A stretch of 64,000 bases of DNA from Haemaphysalis longicornis (Eukaryota > Arthropoda > Arachnida > Ixodida > Ixodidae): positions 205,741,422 through 205,805,421 of the forward strand of contig CM023449.1 in assembly GCA_013339765.2 (NCBI GenBank), read 5' to 3'. The translations under genes and the position numbers were made by a program. Numbering within the stretch: the stretch's first letter is position 1; every line of letters begins with the position of its first letter. Below, in pieces: positions 1-10,998 of this stretch. The notes under the pieces were generated by a model that was not told the origin of the DNA, ran no database searches, and saw only the letters and a program-made list of their open reading frames with translations.

Positions 1-1229
1 CAGCTCAAGTTAAGTGAAAGCTATGGTGTTGGTCTGGACACGTCGTGCGAGGGGCTGGAAACCGGTGAATCACCAGAATAAGGCAATGGACGCCGAGGAA
101 CAGGTTTCAGAGTGGGAGAAGAGGGATAACTCGGCGGAGGGATGCGATTTGAAAACCTGGTGGGAAAGAATGGATTCCGACAGCACAGGAAAGGAGCAAT
201 CAGAAGGCCAAGGAAGAATTTTTATTCTCGTAACGAGCGTAAATGAGACCAATGATGATCAATATGATGAAAATGATCACAACGACATATTATGCTGAAA
301 GCAGTTTTGCATAGCACGTGAGAGCGCTCACCAAGCACAGAAAACATCCCTGCACGGGAAGTGTGAGATCATGTCCGGCTGCACACAGACATTGAGACGC
401 GACAGCAAGCAAGAAAAAGTCCTCTGGGAATTTCGCTCCACGCGGTTTGAAGGTGAAGGCCTAGCGATGCTTCCTAGAAACTTCTTTAGTGCTACATGGT
501 ATTTGTGCGTCTTTCTTCGCTTTCTTTTCTTTATTGCTGGCGCGAATTACATCGACCGGCTTCTTTTCTGCAGCACCGCCCCTTCGCATTTGTTTCTTCG
601 TCTTACGGCGCGAATGGCATCATCAAGCAGATTGGCGCGCACCACGGATTCCCCAGAATGTGGGCTCTGCGGGGCCCGTGTGCACATGTTGTACTCACGT
701 GCCATCACTCTTAGAGGTCACGCTGCACGCACTCTGTGCGCAGCGCCGAATGCGGGCCCGGCAAATCGCGCGATGCGCTTCGAGGGGTGTGTCGCAGGGC
801 GTGTATCTGCGGTCAAAAGGTGAACTTGCGCATCCGCGGCGAAACCGGTGGGGGAGTTTGCACTAAGGGCCTCCTTAGCTATTTTAGGGGCCTTAGGGAC
901 GTCCAGCTACTTGAGGGGTCAAACAATGTAAGCAGAGTAAATATTGAATGAAAAGGAGAAGAGGTCGGCCTGAGGAAGTGATCTTGGGCCTGCTAGTTCC
1001 CACTGGGGGGAGGGTATTGGGGATAAAAAGAGAAAGGAATGAATATGAAAGGCTTGGGATATGACAATGAAATCGACAAATGAACCATGTAGAAGCCGTA
1101 AAACCTCACACACAACGGGGCGCTGAATCACACGAATACAGTCCAATTTTCAGCACATGATTATTGTCCCTAAAAAAACAAAAAAGAAACATTGAGTCAC
1201 TATTTCGCAGTCTTACATTTTGTCGCAAC
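1..1229. other. No gene recognised; contains one dispersed-repeat copy
   Basis: I see no recognisable coding region in this block. The reading frames are short, overlap each other and match no family I know. The only explainable part is about 741-845, which is related to 5993-6135. Confidence 0.5.
741..845 (+). repeat. Dispersed repeat, copy 1 (pairs with 5993-6135)
   Basis: A GC-rich stretch shares a long diverged match with 5993-6135 in the same orientation. Shared landmarks include GCGGGCCCGGC, ATGCGCTTCGAG and CTTGCGCATCC followed by CGCGAAACC. The copies differ by substitutions and a short insertion. No coding content or terminal repeats are visible. Probably two pieces of one interspersed element. 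Confidence 0.6.
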
Positions 1230-1645
1230 CTAGAGCCGAGAACCCAGAGAGGAGTCACTAAGGAATGTAAGCAGTGCTTTAACGGCTGGGCTTTGTTTCC
1301 TGTTGTCAGCCCACATTGCCAAAATCTTTTGTTCGGACAGAGGGCGAGTGTCCAAGTGTAGTAATGCTGCCTCAAGGTTCTTTCGCTGCCTATAGTTCTT
1401 TAAACAAGAGCTAAGCGAATGTTCGATAGTCTCAGGAAAACCGCACAGAAGGCAGTCGGTTGTGTGGAGATACTTCCGGGTCAATGCTACTCCAAGATGC
1501 AGCCTGTGCAGCAATGTCTCTTGACTTCTGCGAAGTCGAGGAGCATGATTGAGCCAGACATTTCCCTCTAGATCGAGCCTGTGAAGGCGTTCACGCAGAT
1601 TCTGCTGGTCCGACGAATTGAAGGCTGCAGCTTGTTTACGTGCTG

Positions 1646-1660
1646 AGTATCGCGTTAGCA
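1646..1660. repeat. Left target-site duplication of the SINE
   Basis: The 15-mer AGTATCGCGTTAGCA occurs here and again, unchanged, at 1898-1912. The two copies flank the tRNA-derived SINE exactly. A perfect 15-bp duplication is the mark of insertion by LINE machinery and suggests a fairly recent event. Confidence 0.9.
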
Positions 1661-1897
1661 GACCCGCCACGGTGGCTCAGTGGCTAAGGCGTTGCGCTAC
1701 TGAGCACGAGGTCGCGGGTTCGATTCCCGGCCGCGGCGGCCGCTTTTCTGATGGAGGCGAAAAGCAAAAACGCCCGTGTGTACGAGATTTCGGCGCACGT
1801 TAAAGATCCCCAGGTGGCCAAAATTAATCCGGAGCCCTCCACTACGGCGCGCCTCATCGCCTGCGTTGCGTCGGCGCGTTAAACCATACAATTAATC
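1661..1897 (+). mobile_element. tRNA-derived SINE, full length
   Basis: A 237-bp element with an internal RNA polymerase III promoter. The A box lies in TGGCTCAGTGGCTAAGG (1673-1689) and the B box is GGTTCGATTCC (1717-1727). A body follows that is shared with copies at 18677-18847, 42701/43336 and 48150-48345, with landmarks AACGCCCGTGTGTACGAG and AAAGATCCCCAGGTGG. The tail is a short A/T-rich AATTAATC stretch. It is bordered by a perfect 15-bp target duplication and splits a LINE RNase H region. It encodes no protein and would be mobilised in trans by a LINE. It resembles the abundant tRNA-derived SINEs of ticks. Confidence 0.9.
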
Positions 1898-1912
1898 AGT
1901 ATCGCGTTAGCA
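1898..1912. repeat. Right target-site duplication of the SINE
   Basis: Second copy of AGTATCGCGTTAGCA, identical to 1646-1660. Confidence 0.9.
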
Positions 1913-2316
1913 TCCTGTTTAGTGATGGGTATAGTCAAGAGAGTTCCATTGTGGCGTGCCTGCTGTGCTTCTGCATCCGCCAACTCATTTCCAGTGATGC
2001 CACAGTGACTTGGTATCCACTGAAGCACCACCGTGTAGCCCTTTTCACTCAACTCTTTAAACAGTATGGCGACATCAGTGGTCAGCTGATCATACGCGCC
2101 TCGCTTCATTGGGTACCTTAGTACCTGCAGCGCTGGTTTGCAGTCACAAAAGATAGTCCGCTGCTGTGGCTTTTTACAAGAAATGGTGCGGAACGCTTCG
2201 CGTAAACCGACCAGTTTTGTTGCGGTAGAGCGTTCTCTTCGTACTTGTCTCTGGTAGCGCTTGTTCCTCGCTGCAATATCGTACCAACAAGCCCTAACTG
2301 GCACTTTGATGTCCAT

Positions 2317-4599
2317 CAGTGTTTTACAGCAAAGCTGTATATTACTCGGTTTCCAGATACAGCTTTCTTTTTATTCCAGAGAGAGAGAGGGAGAGAGACA
2401 GCGACAGAATAAACTTTAATTATAATCAACGAAGCAGCGGGGTCCTTATTCCAGGAGTCTCTGATATTTGCCCGCTCCAACGGCTCCCTTCACCAGCCGA
2501 AGCTGGTCTTCGAGATCGGAGCTCGACAGCCCTTTCTCCCGCTGCTCACAGGAAGGAGTGTCTGTCAACTACACCATGGGGTTCGCTGCCCACGCCCTTG
2601 TGACGAGGCAGAGTGCACCCGTCCCCTCGCAAACGGGATAGAGCAGGGAGTATAGGTTAAAGGGAATGACGTTGACTTTTGTCGCGAGTGGCACCATATT
2701 CGTCTTTAACAAGCGGATGATTCTTTCCTTTCTTTGGTGGGTAATGCCTACGTTTCACCATATAGCACTGTGTAATCTGCTTTCCACTATCGGGTGTGCA
2801 GACTTGGGCTCGCATTCCCTTGCTGCCTGGCAAGTCCATTCTCCGGCTATGTGAATGGCGGCTGCGCCGCCAGGGGGCCCCGCGCGAGCGCATGTCCGCA
2901 GTATCTTGATGTTTATTTGTAGAGGATTTCGTCGCGTGGCATTCATGCCGTAGACAACGATCGTTCCTCTCATTATCGATGGCAGGCCTCGTGCGACCCA
3001 GGGAAAATTGTGTCCGCGTCTTTTTTAGCGATGGCTCATGCAATAGGAGTTTTCTGCGATTGTGTGGCCGTGGTGCACCGGAGTGTCACGCTCGTTGCGG
3101 AAACTACACATCGTTGGCTTTTCCTGGCGTATTCTGGAGCATCAGTGCATGATGTGCACTCACGCCCTTAGCATTGATGATAGAGCGCCCACGCTGCTGC
3201 TTCTTGTCCGTCTGCATGGTGAACTGGATTCACCTTGAGTGGAAAGGGGGCGCCACTTGGATTAATATGTCTTATGGCTGGTGGGATGCTTTCAAGGGCG
3301 GGATCGCTGCTACAATCCAGTGAGGACATTCCAAGACATGCAAGGTGGTTGGTTCCTCCCGCCGTGGTGCCCTGCTTGAAACATCGACTGGACAGGTGTA
3401 CTTTTATGAGTTCTGAGGCCGCATTGCGGATTCCTTTTCCAGTAGCTTTCCGATGGACGTGCCGAAACTCGATTTGAGGACTGGGTAGGCGTTCTTTATA
3501 TGCCATCCTTGTAATAGCGTCACTTTTATTTATTTTCCTCTTTGTCAGTAAGGCGCACGGAATAGCGCACACAATAGACAGTAATGGCCGGGCGGAGAAC
3601 TGATCCCGGTGTAGTACCCGATAGGCGAACGGCACTGTTGCGCGTGCGCAAAGGCCGCAACACTGGCTGTGCGCATGCGGGGGACCACCGGGCACCATTC
3701 CGGGACTGGTTCAGCGCTCCGCTATAATTCTATAATAACGGATATCCCAAAGTCTTCCACAAGCCTTAAAGTGTCGCCTTTCATTCCTTCGCATTTGGTA
3801 GCTACACCTCGTAGTGGGTGAGTAACTTTACCCGGGGACGACCTAATTTTTGCATTAGAAATGCTTTCGAACCGTCAGCTCGAAGAGTCGTGCGGAGTAT
3901 TTTATAGGGCGGTGAGGAAGTGATTCGGTGACCGCCAGTGGGTATTTGTATGCTGGGGAATTAGGAGTGAATGTTCTTTCGCCTGAAACAATGGGCAGTT
4001 CACACTTCTGCGGCGAGCCGGAGAGACCGTACAGTTTGGCGTACCTACAGACCACATGTGCTTGTTGGATGCTCTCATGTATTTCTCCTAACGAAGCTTT
4101 CCCCTCCATAACGTAGTATCATATGCATGGAAGCCGCGGGAAAAGTGTGGCATTATCTTCACAACTCACGGTAGACCCAGGAGTGCAACGTGAAATAGTA
4201 TATCTAAAAACAGTTTAAAAAACGGAATTTAAAAACAAAAATGCGCCTCTCAATCAGCAAATGGCGGGAGGTTTACCTACCCGATATCATTGCCGTCTAG
4301 GGAAACCCGATTCACCTGCCAGACTACCTGGAGATTTTGTCCTCGGAGAGAATACAGGAACCTATCTCCACACACTCGCAGGAAAAAACATCACCCCGAT
4401 ACAGTATTCGTTCCAGCAACGCCAACAGGTAGCAATACCGAACCCTCATCTCACGCAAAAATAAAAAAAAAATGCCACCCTAGTTATCCTCAATATATAT
4501 TTTATGCCAAAATACAGAAACCGCGAAATCAAAAAAATTGTGGGCTAGGCAACTCGAACAGCAGGGAAAAGCCTCCTCGTCACACTTGAAGATTTTAAC
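2317..4599. other. No gene recognised
   Basis: Open frames of up to 176 codons exist here (for example 3168-3698 on the minus strand). They have no recognisable domain, no splice context I trust, and overlap frames on the other strand. A short GA-rich run sits near 2380-2400. I see no repeat structure that explains the block. Confidence 0.4.
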
Positions 4600-5280
4600 A
4601 TGGCGCACCCGCTCTCCGGTTCGGGTATACCAAAAAGCGCGGCACCGAGCTACACATGGCAATACAAGAGGAGGCCGTGAATTTTATTACAAATCCCCAC
4701 ACGTCCAGAAAATCATAGAGTAGTGCGGCCAAAAATACACACCTGAATCGGAAACTCCCCCGATATACTCGGCAGACAGCCTGGAGTTACACCGGAGGAA
4801 ACCTTGGCAGTGACCACACGGTGATCTGCGACGTAGGTGTTGAAGAGGGGACTCCGCGTGTACAGACACTGCCAGAATCCCGAGCTGTAAATACTTAAGA
4901 ACCGAACGGGAACACAACCTTAGTGGGCAGATATTGCAATAGAAGAATATATGGACCAGCATATTGCGGAAAGACGCTAATACCGCAAAACACATGCTTC
5001 ATACAACGACGTGCACGCCAGGCTTGTATGCCAGGCTACTACTTCTGTTAGAAGCGCGTAGAAGTTAAATCCGGAGATAGAAGATTCAAAGCCTTAATAG
5101 TAACCTCAAGGAAAGCAGCGTTTCCTTTATATAGAAGCAACCAAATATGCGGCTTACCTGTGCGGAGAGAACTGGATCGTCCTGTGCGAAGGCTTTAGGA
5201 GGATGCACTACCTCAGCAACATGGCAGCTACTGCGCTACGCGTAGACCCCACAAGAGCAAAGGCGAAACAAACCGAGCAA
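4600..5280 (+). pseudogene. Decayed LINE endonuclease (EEP) fragment
   Basis: The plus strand reads KKRGTELH (from about 4632), then about 50 residues further TGGNLGSDHTVICDV (about 4790-4840). A GSDH-type block is the C-terminal catalytic motif of the exonuclease-endonuclease-phosphatase domain in LINE ORF2 proteins, and the spacing to the upstream block is reasonable. Frames shift and stops are frequent, so it is dead. The RT fragment at 6832-7660 has the right order and strand to be the rest of the same element, with unrelated sequence inserted between them. Confidence 0.45.
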
Positions 5281-5287
5281 TCACAAC

Positions 5288-5541
5288 CTGTCACAAACTG
5301 GAGCGTACGAAGTCTAAAAATATTGTACATCTTTTTATATTGCTTTACAGAGCCTAATTATCGTTACCCAGTCTTTCGATTCTCCCATTTCCTTTCTATT
5401 CGCCCCGGGCAAATGACACTGTCACAAACTCGAGCGTACGACGTCTAAAAATATTGTAGATCTTTCTTATATTATTTTACAGCGCCTAATTATCGTTACC
5501 CAGTCGTTCGATTATCCAATTTCCTTTCTATTTGCCCCGGG
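5288..5541 (+). repeat. Two-copy tandem repeat, 131-bp period
   Basis: The first copy starts with CTGTCACAAACTGGAGCG at 5288 and the second with CTGTCACAAACTCGAGCG at 5419. Both run through CTAAAAATATTGTA and CCTAATTATCGTTACCCAGT to a terminal GCCCCGGG. The copies differ at a modest number of positions. Confidence 0.85.
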
Positions 5542-5992
5542 AAGACCCTCGAACTCCCTCGAACGAGTCTTCGACGACTCCGCGCGCACGCCGGCTCGCT
5601 GGCGAGAAAATAACAAAAATCTGCAGCTTAGCTCAGCTAACTTTGGATATGCAAAGCAAAAGCTTGGCTTAGTCTGGGGGACTCTTGGTTTCACTTGGTT
5701 AACCTTTGATGCAGCTGTATTTCGACCATGGCTCAAAGCCGTTGAATCCCGTGCAACGCTCACAGAAGGAGGCCCGGCAGCGTTCGCTGGAACGAACGCA
5801 GCGAACGCGGCGTTCATTCATGGCGAACGCGCCGTTCCTCTTCGCCTGGCGCAAGATGAGTCATGTAGCCCGAGACGACCAAGTGGCGCATGCATGAAAG
5901 GCTGCGCGGGTGGTCGACTGCCAAGTAGCTGATCGGCCGCTACCGCGGCGGCGGCCGCCGCTCCGATGCACAGAACGACCGAAAACGAGGCG

Positions 5993-6135
5993 TTGTGCGC
6001 GGGGTCGAAAGCGGGCCCGGCGAATCGCACGATGCGCTTCGAGAGGTGTGTCGCTGGGGAATGGTGGGGGAGAGGGGGGTGGTGAAGGGCCTGTCTCGAG
6101 TCAAAAGATTAACTTGCGCATCCTCCGCGAAACCT
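5993..6135 (+). repeat. Dispersed repeat, copy 2 (pairs with 741-845)
   Basis: Same orientation as copy 1, with an extra G-rich insertion (about 6060-6090). The stretch just after it (6150-6185) contains two imperfect GTAAAGCTT-type repeats and an A run. No protein is supported. Confidence 0.6.
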
Positions 6136-6831
6136 CTTGACGGAAGAAGTAAAGCTTTGCTTAAAAGTTCAGTAAAGCTTCGCTTACAAAAAAAAAAAAA
6201 AACACCCTGCCACTCAGCTTTCATCGAAGCTTCGAGAGAAGTAGTGCGCTCGACGGCGGCGGGTGCGTTTTGTGTTGTGCTTTCTCCCTCCAACGTACTC
6301 CAACGTACTCGCCGTTATTTAATCGCCGTGATCGGGATCGGACGGCCTGGCCAACGTCGAAGTATCGCTTCATAGGCAGCCGAATCGTCTCCGTCAGCGG
6401 TGCATCGTCTGGCCCGGTCGGTGACTATTGTACGAGTTTGTCTCTCATATGAATGAGGCTGTATTTATTTTAGTTAACTTTTCTTCCATGTAGTATTTGT
6501 TGTTAACACTCCTTGATTGTATCATTTTGTCCAACTTTGAACTCTCCCACTCTATTCGTTTCTAAGTTACCTCTCTGTAACGTTTCATGTACTCGTGCTT
6601 GTATAGTATTTTGCCTGTTCAAATGTAAGTCTCCGTTGTTGGTTCATTCAAGGCTCTGTCTCATTTTTACCGCTCTCGCCGGCGAAAGCCGCACATCAGA
6701 CGAGAACCCCCTCGTCACCGGTGCCCTCTAAATTCGGCGGGGTTGTTTGCTCACCTTAGTTAACTCCCCATATATTCTTAGCAGCGCACCTTCTTAAGGA
6801 AACGGCAACACAACCATAATGCATCCATTCC

Positions 6832-7660
6832 ATGGAGCACGAAGTGAATATTTCAAGCGTTGAACAACCGTTACTCTGCGGAGAACCTAACGCTGGCCTT
6901 CCCAGATATACAATGGCGCCCCACTTTAAGCAAGATGAAGTCAAAGAAGTCTACGAGGTCAAGGAAGCTCCGGCTCGAGTGAGATCAAACACGGCGTCTG
7001 GCAGAGATCAATTCACGAACAATGCTCCAGAAATTCCTGACGTCCCTTCCATTATTGCCTCTGCAGTTGTCTCAACTTCTGGAGCACATGGAGTCTTCCC
7101 TACGAAAGAAAGACGGCCGAGGTTCGCTTCATTCCTAAGCCGGGTGGGAACCCGAAGTTCAAAAATCTCCGCCCGATCTCTCTAACAACCCGTGCGGGCA
7201 AAATCCTAGACCAGTTTTTGTAAGTACGGCTCCAACCTTAGCATCGGGGAAATAAAAAATACGAGATACAATGTCTGGATTCCGTGCAAACGTGTCAACA
7301 CAGGATATACTAGTCAAACCTAAAGAAGATATCTTGATTCCCGCAAAATGTCGCATACCAAAAGCCACCCTAGCCCTAGACCTGGAATGTGCATTCGGCA
7401 ATGTCAATCACCAAACGGTACTTTCTAACCTCACTTAGCTCGACTGCGGTGAGCGCACATGAAATTATGTGAAGGACTTTCTTACCCATTTGAAATCAAT
7501 CCTAAATGTTGCGTACTCTACACCATATCCGATTCACGTTGGAATCCAGGCAACACCCCAAGTGCCGGTTTTGCCACATTTCCCATTTCACATTGCACTC
7601 CTGGGTCGACCGAGATGTGTATACACCGGCGTATTCTTTCCCTGTTCTCAGTAAGAAAGG
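6832..7660 (+). pseudogene. LINE reverse-transcriptase fragment, frameshifted
   Basis: Several frames together read as a LINE RT. FKQDEVKEVYE and ASGRDQFTN are followed at about 7119-7221 by the block VRFIPKPGG...FKNLRPISLT. Motif A follows at about 7365-7440 as LALDLECAFGNVNH. Then comes YVKDFLTHL and a degraded GTPQG-type block (ATPQVPVLPHFPFHIAL). The F/YADD active-site box is not seen, so the fragment ends before it. At least three frame changes and several stops make it non-functional. It sits antisense to the 3' flank of the sphingomyelinase D-like gene. Confidence 0.75.
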
Positions 7661-7708
7661 AGTGATGAAGTTCATATCGAACGGAGAAGATTGTCTGCAT
7701 CGAAATAA

Positions 7709-7714
7709 TTTATT
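7709..7714 (-). promoter_or_regulatory. Possible polyadenylation signal of the sphingomyelinase D-like gene
   Basis: TTTATT on the plus strand gives AATAAA on the minus strand, about 355 bases past the stop at 8069. It is the first clear hexamer I find downstream of the last exon. Transcript 3' ends would decide. Confidence 0.3.
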
Positions 7715-8068
7715 GACACAAGGAATGAATTCCCAGTCCCGTAACATTTAGTATTCATCAGGAAATGAGCGTGCACGTAAAGGCGCCATCAGTGCTCCAC
7801 GGCCAGAAAATAACAGCGCCGCGGGGGAGGCTTTACTCGCACAAGCTATGTAGCACACGACAGAGACCACTTCAGCAGAGTCTAATTACACCTGCTTTGC
7901 TTTCTGCCGCGGAACTGCTGTAGAGGCTGATTGTCATTTCGCGGATCGTGGATGCTCGAAAGCGTTCCCCGCTTGCGTGGACGACTGGCGACAAAGTTCG
8001 GGGTAATACGCGTATACAACGCACACACTTGACACTTTAGCGAACTCTTAGCAGTGGGTAAGTAAGCA

Positions 8069-8255
8069 TCACTCTGCTCCCAACATCATGGGGGAATTGT
8101 CTGTGTCCTCTTGCTCATCTCCCGAGCGCTCATGGAACCTGGTCCAGGGACTGTCGCTGGCGTCAGCAACCTTGACCCTGTTTCGAAACATCGCGCTTTC
8201 CACCACTTTCCGCACGTTCTCTGGCCGGTTGGTGATGATGCCGTCGACACCATGC
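8069..8255 (-). CDS. Sphingomyelinase D-like gene, last exon
   Basis: The acceptor is TTTATTTCGCAG and one base completes an Arg codon from the previous exon. It reads HGVDGIITNRPENV, a conserved block whose Asn lies near the active site. The C-terminal SDSPWTRF follows, a form of the D-x-P-W tail that marks sphingomyelinase D members within the GDPD-like TIM-barrel superfamily. After it comes an acidic extension of about 20 residues (GDEQEDTD) and the TGA at 8069-8071. The extension is longer than I expect for the family, and I cannot say whether it is conserved in ticks. Confidence 0.85.
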
Positions 8256-9108
8256 CTGCGAAATAAATGGACCTTATATTTAGGGACTTGCTGATTTTTG
8301 CCAGGGTTCATGCGTATCTGCGTCTGAATGGTACACGGCAAAAACGCAGCGCGGATCATCATTTTATTTGCAGCAACGATACACCTCTAAACGACCCCAA
8401 CGCTTTCCTGCATCGCAACAGAAAGATCCACGGCGCTTGTTTGCTGTCCCTAACTGTCACTACTATCAATATTAGCTCCATGGCCCGTTGGGCCCACTTT
8501 GGTTTGCCTTCCAGTTTCTTAGTAAGGCGCACAATTTCCTCCCCATACGATATCACCAGCAGTACGCGTAAGTTGTGTACTACTTTTCATGGATAGAGGT
8601 AGCTAAGTTATCATTATTTCTGAGTGCTTGCCAAATGCACCCTAGCCCATTCCTATTCTGCGTCAGATTTCTTTCTCGTGGTTGGGATCAGCACTGACCA
8701 CCTGTCCAAATAGCCACGCTCTTCTACTCGTTCTAGTGTTTCGTTACCAATGATCAACATGGCGTATTGAGCATGTCTATCATTACTTTAGATTAATTTA
8801 TATTTATTTTTAGCCCCACGACGAAGCTATCCGATTGTTGTTCTTAAATCACTCTGTGCAGTTCTACAGATTAACAGCAAGACTATGTGGTTTGCAAACC
8901 TCAAATAGTTGAAGTGTAGTCTGTTTATCCGCAACACTGCATTTTCCCAGTCAAGCTCCCTAAATACCGCCTTCAGACATGCAGCGAACAATTTTTTGTG
9001 AGATGTTACCTCCCTGTCGCAGTCCCTTCCGAATCGGGAGCTTTTTCTCGGCTCATGAAGGGCTATCCGGCTCGCATATCCCTCGTATACGTCGTCTAGG
9101 AGTTGTAT

Positions 9109-9667
9109 GTACAGTGCTCAGCGATTGAAACGCGATACTCGGAGCGCGTGGCTGCCGGTGCTTGTTGCGCCACCGGTGAGCGCTTGTGAAAGCGAGCTGA
9201 CGCATTGTGGTATACGGTGAGGGTGAGAGCGTTCGTGACGCAGGCTGACTGCATCCGGGAGACAGCCCTTGAGTGTGTGGTTCTTGGCGGCGCCATAGGG
9301 GTGCTACATGCCATGGCTTCAAAACGCTGCGCCTGCGTGCCGTGCGCGCCACGATAACCCATCGCGATAAATGCGCATTCAACTTCTTCATAACGCGCGC
9401 GGTGCCAGCTCACCCAGCTTCGCGGGGCGCGGCGCGGCACGCAGGCGCAGCGTTTTGAAGCCATGGCATGTAGCACCCCTATGGCGCCGCCAAGAACCGC
9501 ACACTGAAGGGCTGTCTCCCGGATGCAGTCAGCCTGCGTCACGAACGCTCTCACCCTCACCGTATACCACAATGCGTCAGCTCGCTTTCACAAGCGCTCA
9601 CCGGTGGCGCAACAAGCACCGGCAGCCACGCGCTCCGAGTATCGCGTTTCAATCGCTGAGCACTGTA
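9109..9667. mobile_element. Foldback element: 559 bp with near-identical ~237-bp inverted arms
   Basis: The left arm runs from GTACAGTGCTCAGCGATTG (9109) to about 9345. The right arm runs from about 9431 to CGCTGAGCACTGTAC, ending at 9667. I count only two mismatches between the arms (GAGTGTGT versus the complement of GCACACTG, near 9273-9280). The spacer is about 85 bases. No target duplication is obvious; the flanks read TAT and CGT. Frames in it are read-through of the arms. The arms could pair into a very long double-stranded RNA, and the identity argues for recent insertion or arm conversion. Confidence 0.9.
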
Positions 9668-10351
9668 CGTCACCTCTATTAATTGGTCGTTACCGCTTTT
9701 AACACGTCTGCGGTGTCTAATGAATCAAACGCTTTTTATAGTCTATAAATGCCATGTAAAGGGATTTAGTGTGCGCTGCAGATTTTTCTGTTTCTTGATT
9801 GACCATATGAATGCGATCCAATTTTCAGTATACTTTCCTAAACCATCCTCCTGTCTTGGTTTTGGGGAATTTAGGCTGTAACGTATGCCATTAACTAATA
9901 CTTTAACAAACAGCTTGTATACAACTTAGAGTAGGTTGATGTGTCTATAATTCTTAAGGTCTTTGGTATCTCCCTTCTTCTGTATCAAAATTACGTTGGC
10001 GTTTTTCTAGGCTAGTGGCACTTTTAGAGTCCGTAATGGGGCCATGAAAACAAAATACAAGGCTGGATCGTTAGAAGGACTGATTTTTCCGGATAACAAT
10101 ACTAGCGAATTTAGCGCGAACTTTAAATAAACGGAAAAGGTGCAGCAGTGGTGACAGAGCACACATTTTGCGGCGGCTTCTCCATGGCGCCACAGAATCT
10201 TGTTTTTGAGATTGACGGCTGCTGAGCTACGCCATCGCCAAGAAACATAACTCACCGGCTGTAGTGAGGCACCTGCTTCCGTTTTATGGTACCACTTGAG
10301 TGCCAACGCGCAGTTTTCATACTCAAAAGTTTAATGGAAACTGAAAGCGCT

Positions 10352-10402
10352 AATTAAACACAGACAAAGAAAGAAGGCAACAGGACTTTGTCTGTGTCTA
10401 AT
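10352..10402. repeat. Small inverted repeat / hairpin
   Basis: AAACACAGACAAAG and CTTTGTCTGTGT form about a 13-bp stem around a loop of about 16 bases. It may be a remnant of a small element. No other function is indicated. Confidence 0.5.
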
Positions 10403-10925
10403 TTGCCCTTTAAGTTCCCATTATGCATTACCAACAGGCCCAAACCATGAACCTTTTGGAATCAAAAGTATGTTTGAGTGCTATCCCAAATTACGTTGCT
10501 TCTACCCATTCTACGTCACTGTAGCCCGAAATTTGTGTGCTAAAAAATTGGTTGCGTTTTTTCGGTTAGGAAAATGTCCTTCGCCGCTAAAATATAGTTG
10601 AATGAGTTAGCAAAGGCTAATACTCTCAAAATAAAACAAGTTGTGATTTCCGTCATGCAGGAAGTTTTTCCAGCAGCATAAGCCCTACGGCTAAGCCGTC
10701 GTCAGCTGCAGCGTGTCCTCTTTTCATGCGCTTGACAGACGTTTCCACGTCCTCTTTAGATACTAGTCAGACATTGTAAGCTTAGCATGTACGCTGAGTA
10801 GTTTCCCCTCGTCTGAAGTTGCTGGCGCATACCCTGACGTAGAAGCGTACTGTTACTGTTGTTTACTCGTCCATATTGTGGGTAGTGTTACCCTGCTCGT
10901 CTCTCTCTTCAGCTTTCATTAAAGG

Positions 10926-10928
<3 letters not shown>

Positions 10929-10995
<67 letters not shown>
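10929..10995 (+). repeat. (TC)n microsatellite
   Basis: About 33 uninterrupted TC units. Length is likely polymorphic, and such runs are prone to assembly slippage. Confidence 0.97.

Positions 10996-10998
<3 letters not shown>

Larger units (their letters stand above)
1230..2316 (-). pseudogene. LINE 3' end: RNase H domain and zinc ribbon, split by a SINE
   Basis: This is the C-terminal part of a non-LTR retrotransposon polyprotein of the RNase H-bearing (I/Jockey-like) type. On the minus strand the upstream piece (2316 down to about 1913) reads as RNase H. A Glu in LREAF, an Asp in FCDCK and the block W-IPSH-CGITGNELAD fit the catalytic positions. The downstream piece (about 1645 down to 1230) carries the usual terminal zinc ribbon, C-x2-C-x7-H-x4-C (CLLC...H....C), and ends in a stop. 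The two halves are separated by the SINE at 1661-1897 plus its target duplication, so the element was continuous before that insertion. The endonuclease and RT parts are absent; 5' truncation is common for LINEs. It is non-functional as it stands. Confidence 0.8.

Noticed and set aside
3168..3698. 176-codon minus-strand frame
   Set aside because: No recognisable domain, composition like random GC-rich sequence, and a competing frame on the other strand.
9096..9572. Frames of 100-158 codons over the foldback element
   Set aside because: They read the two inverted arms and therefore mirror each other; no domain and no start context.
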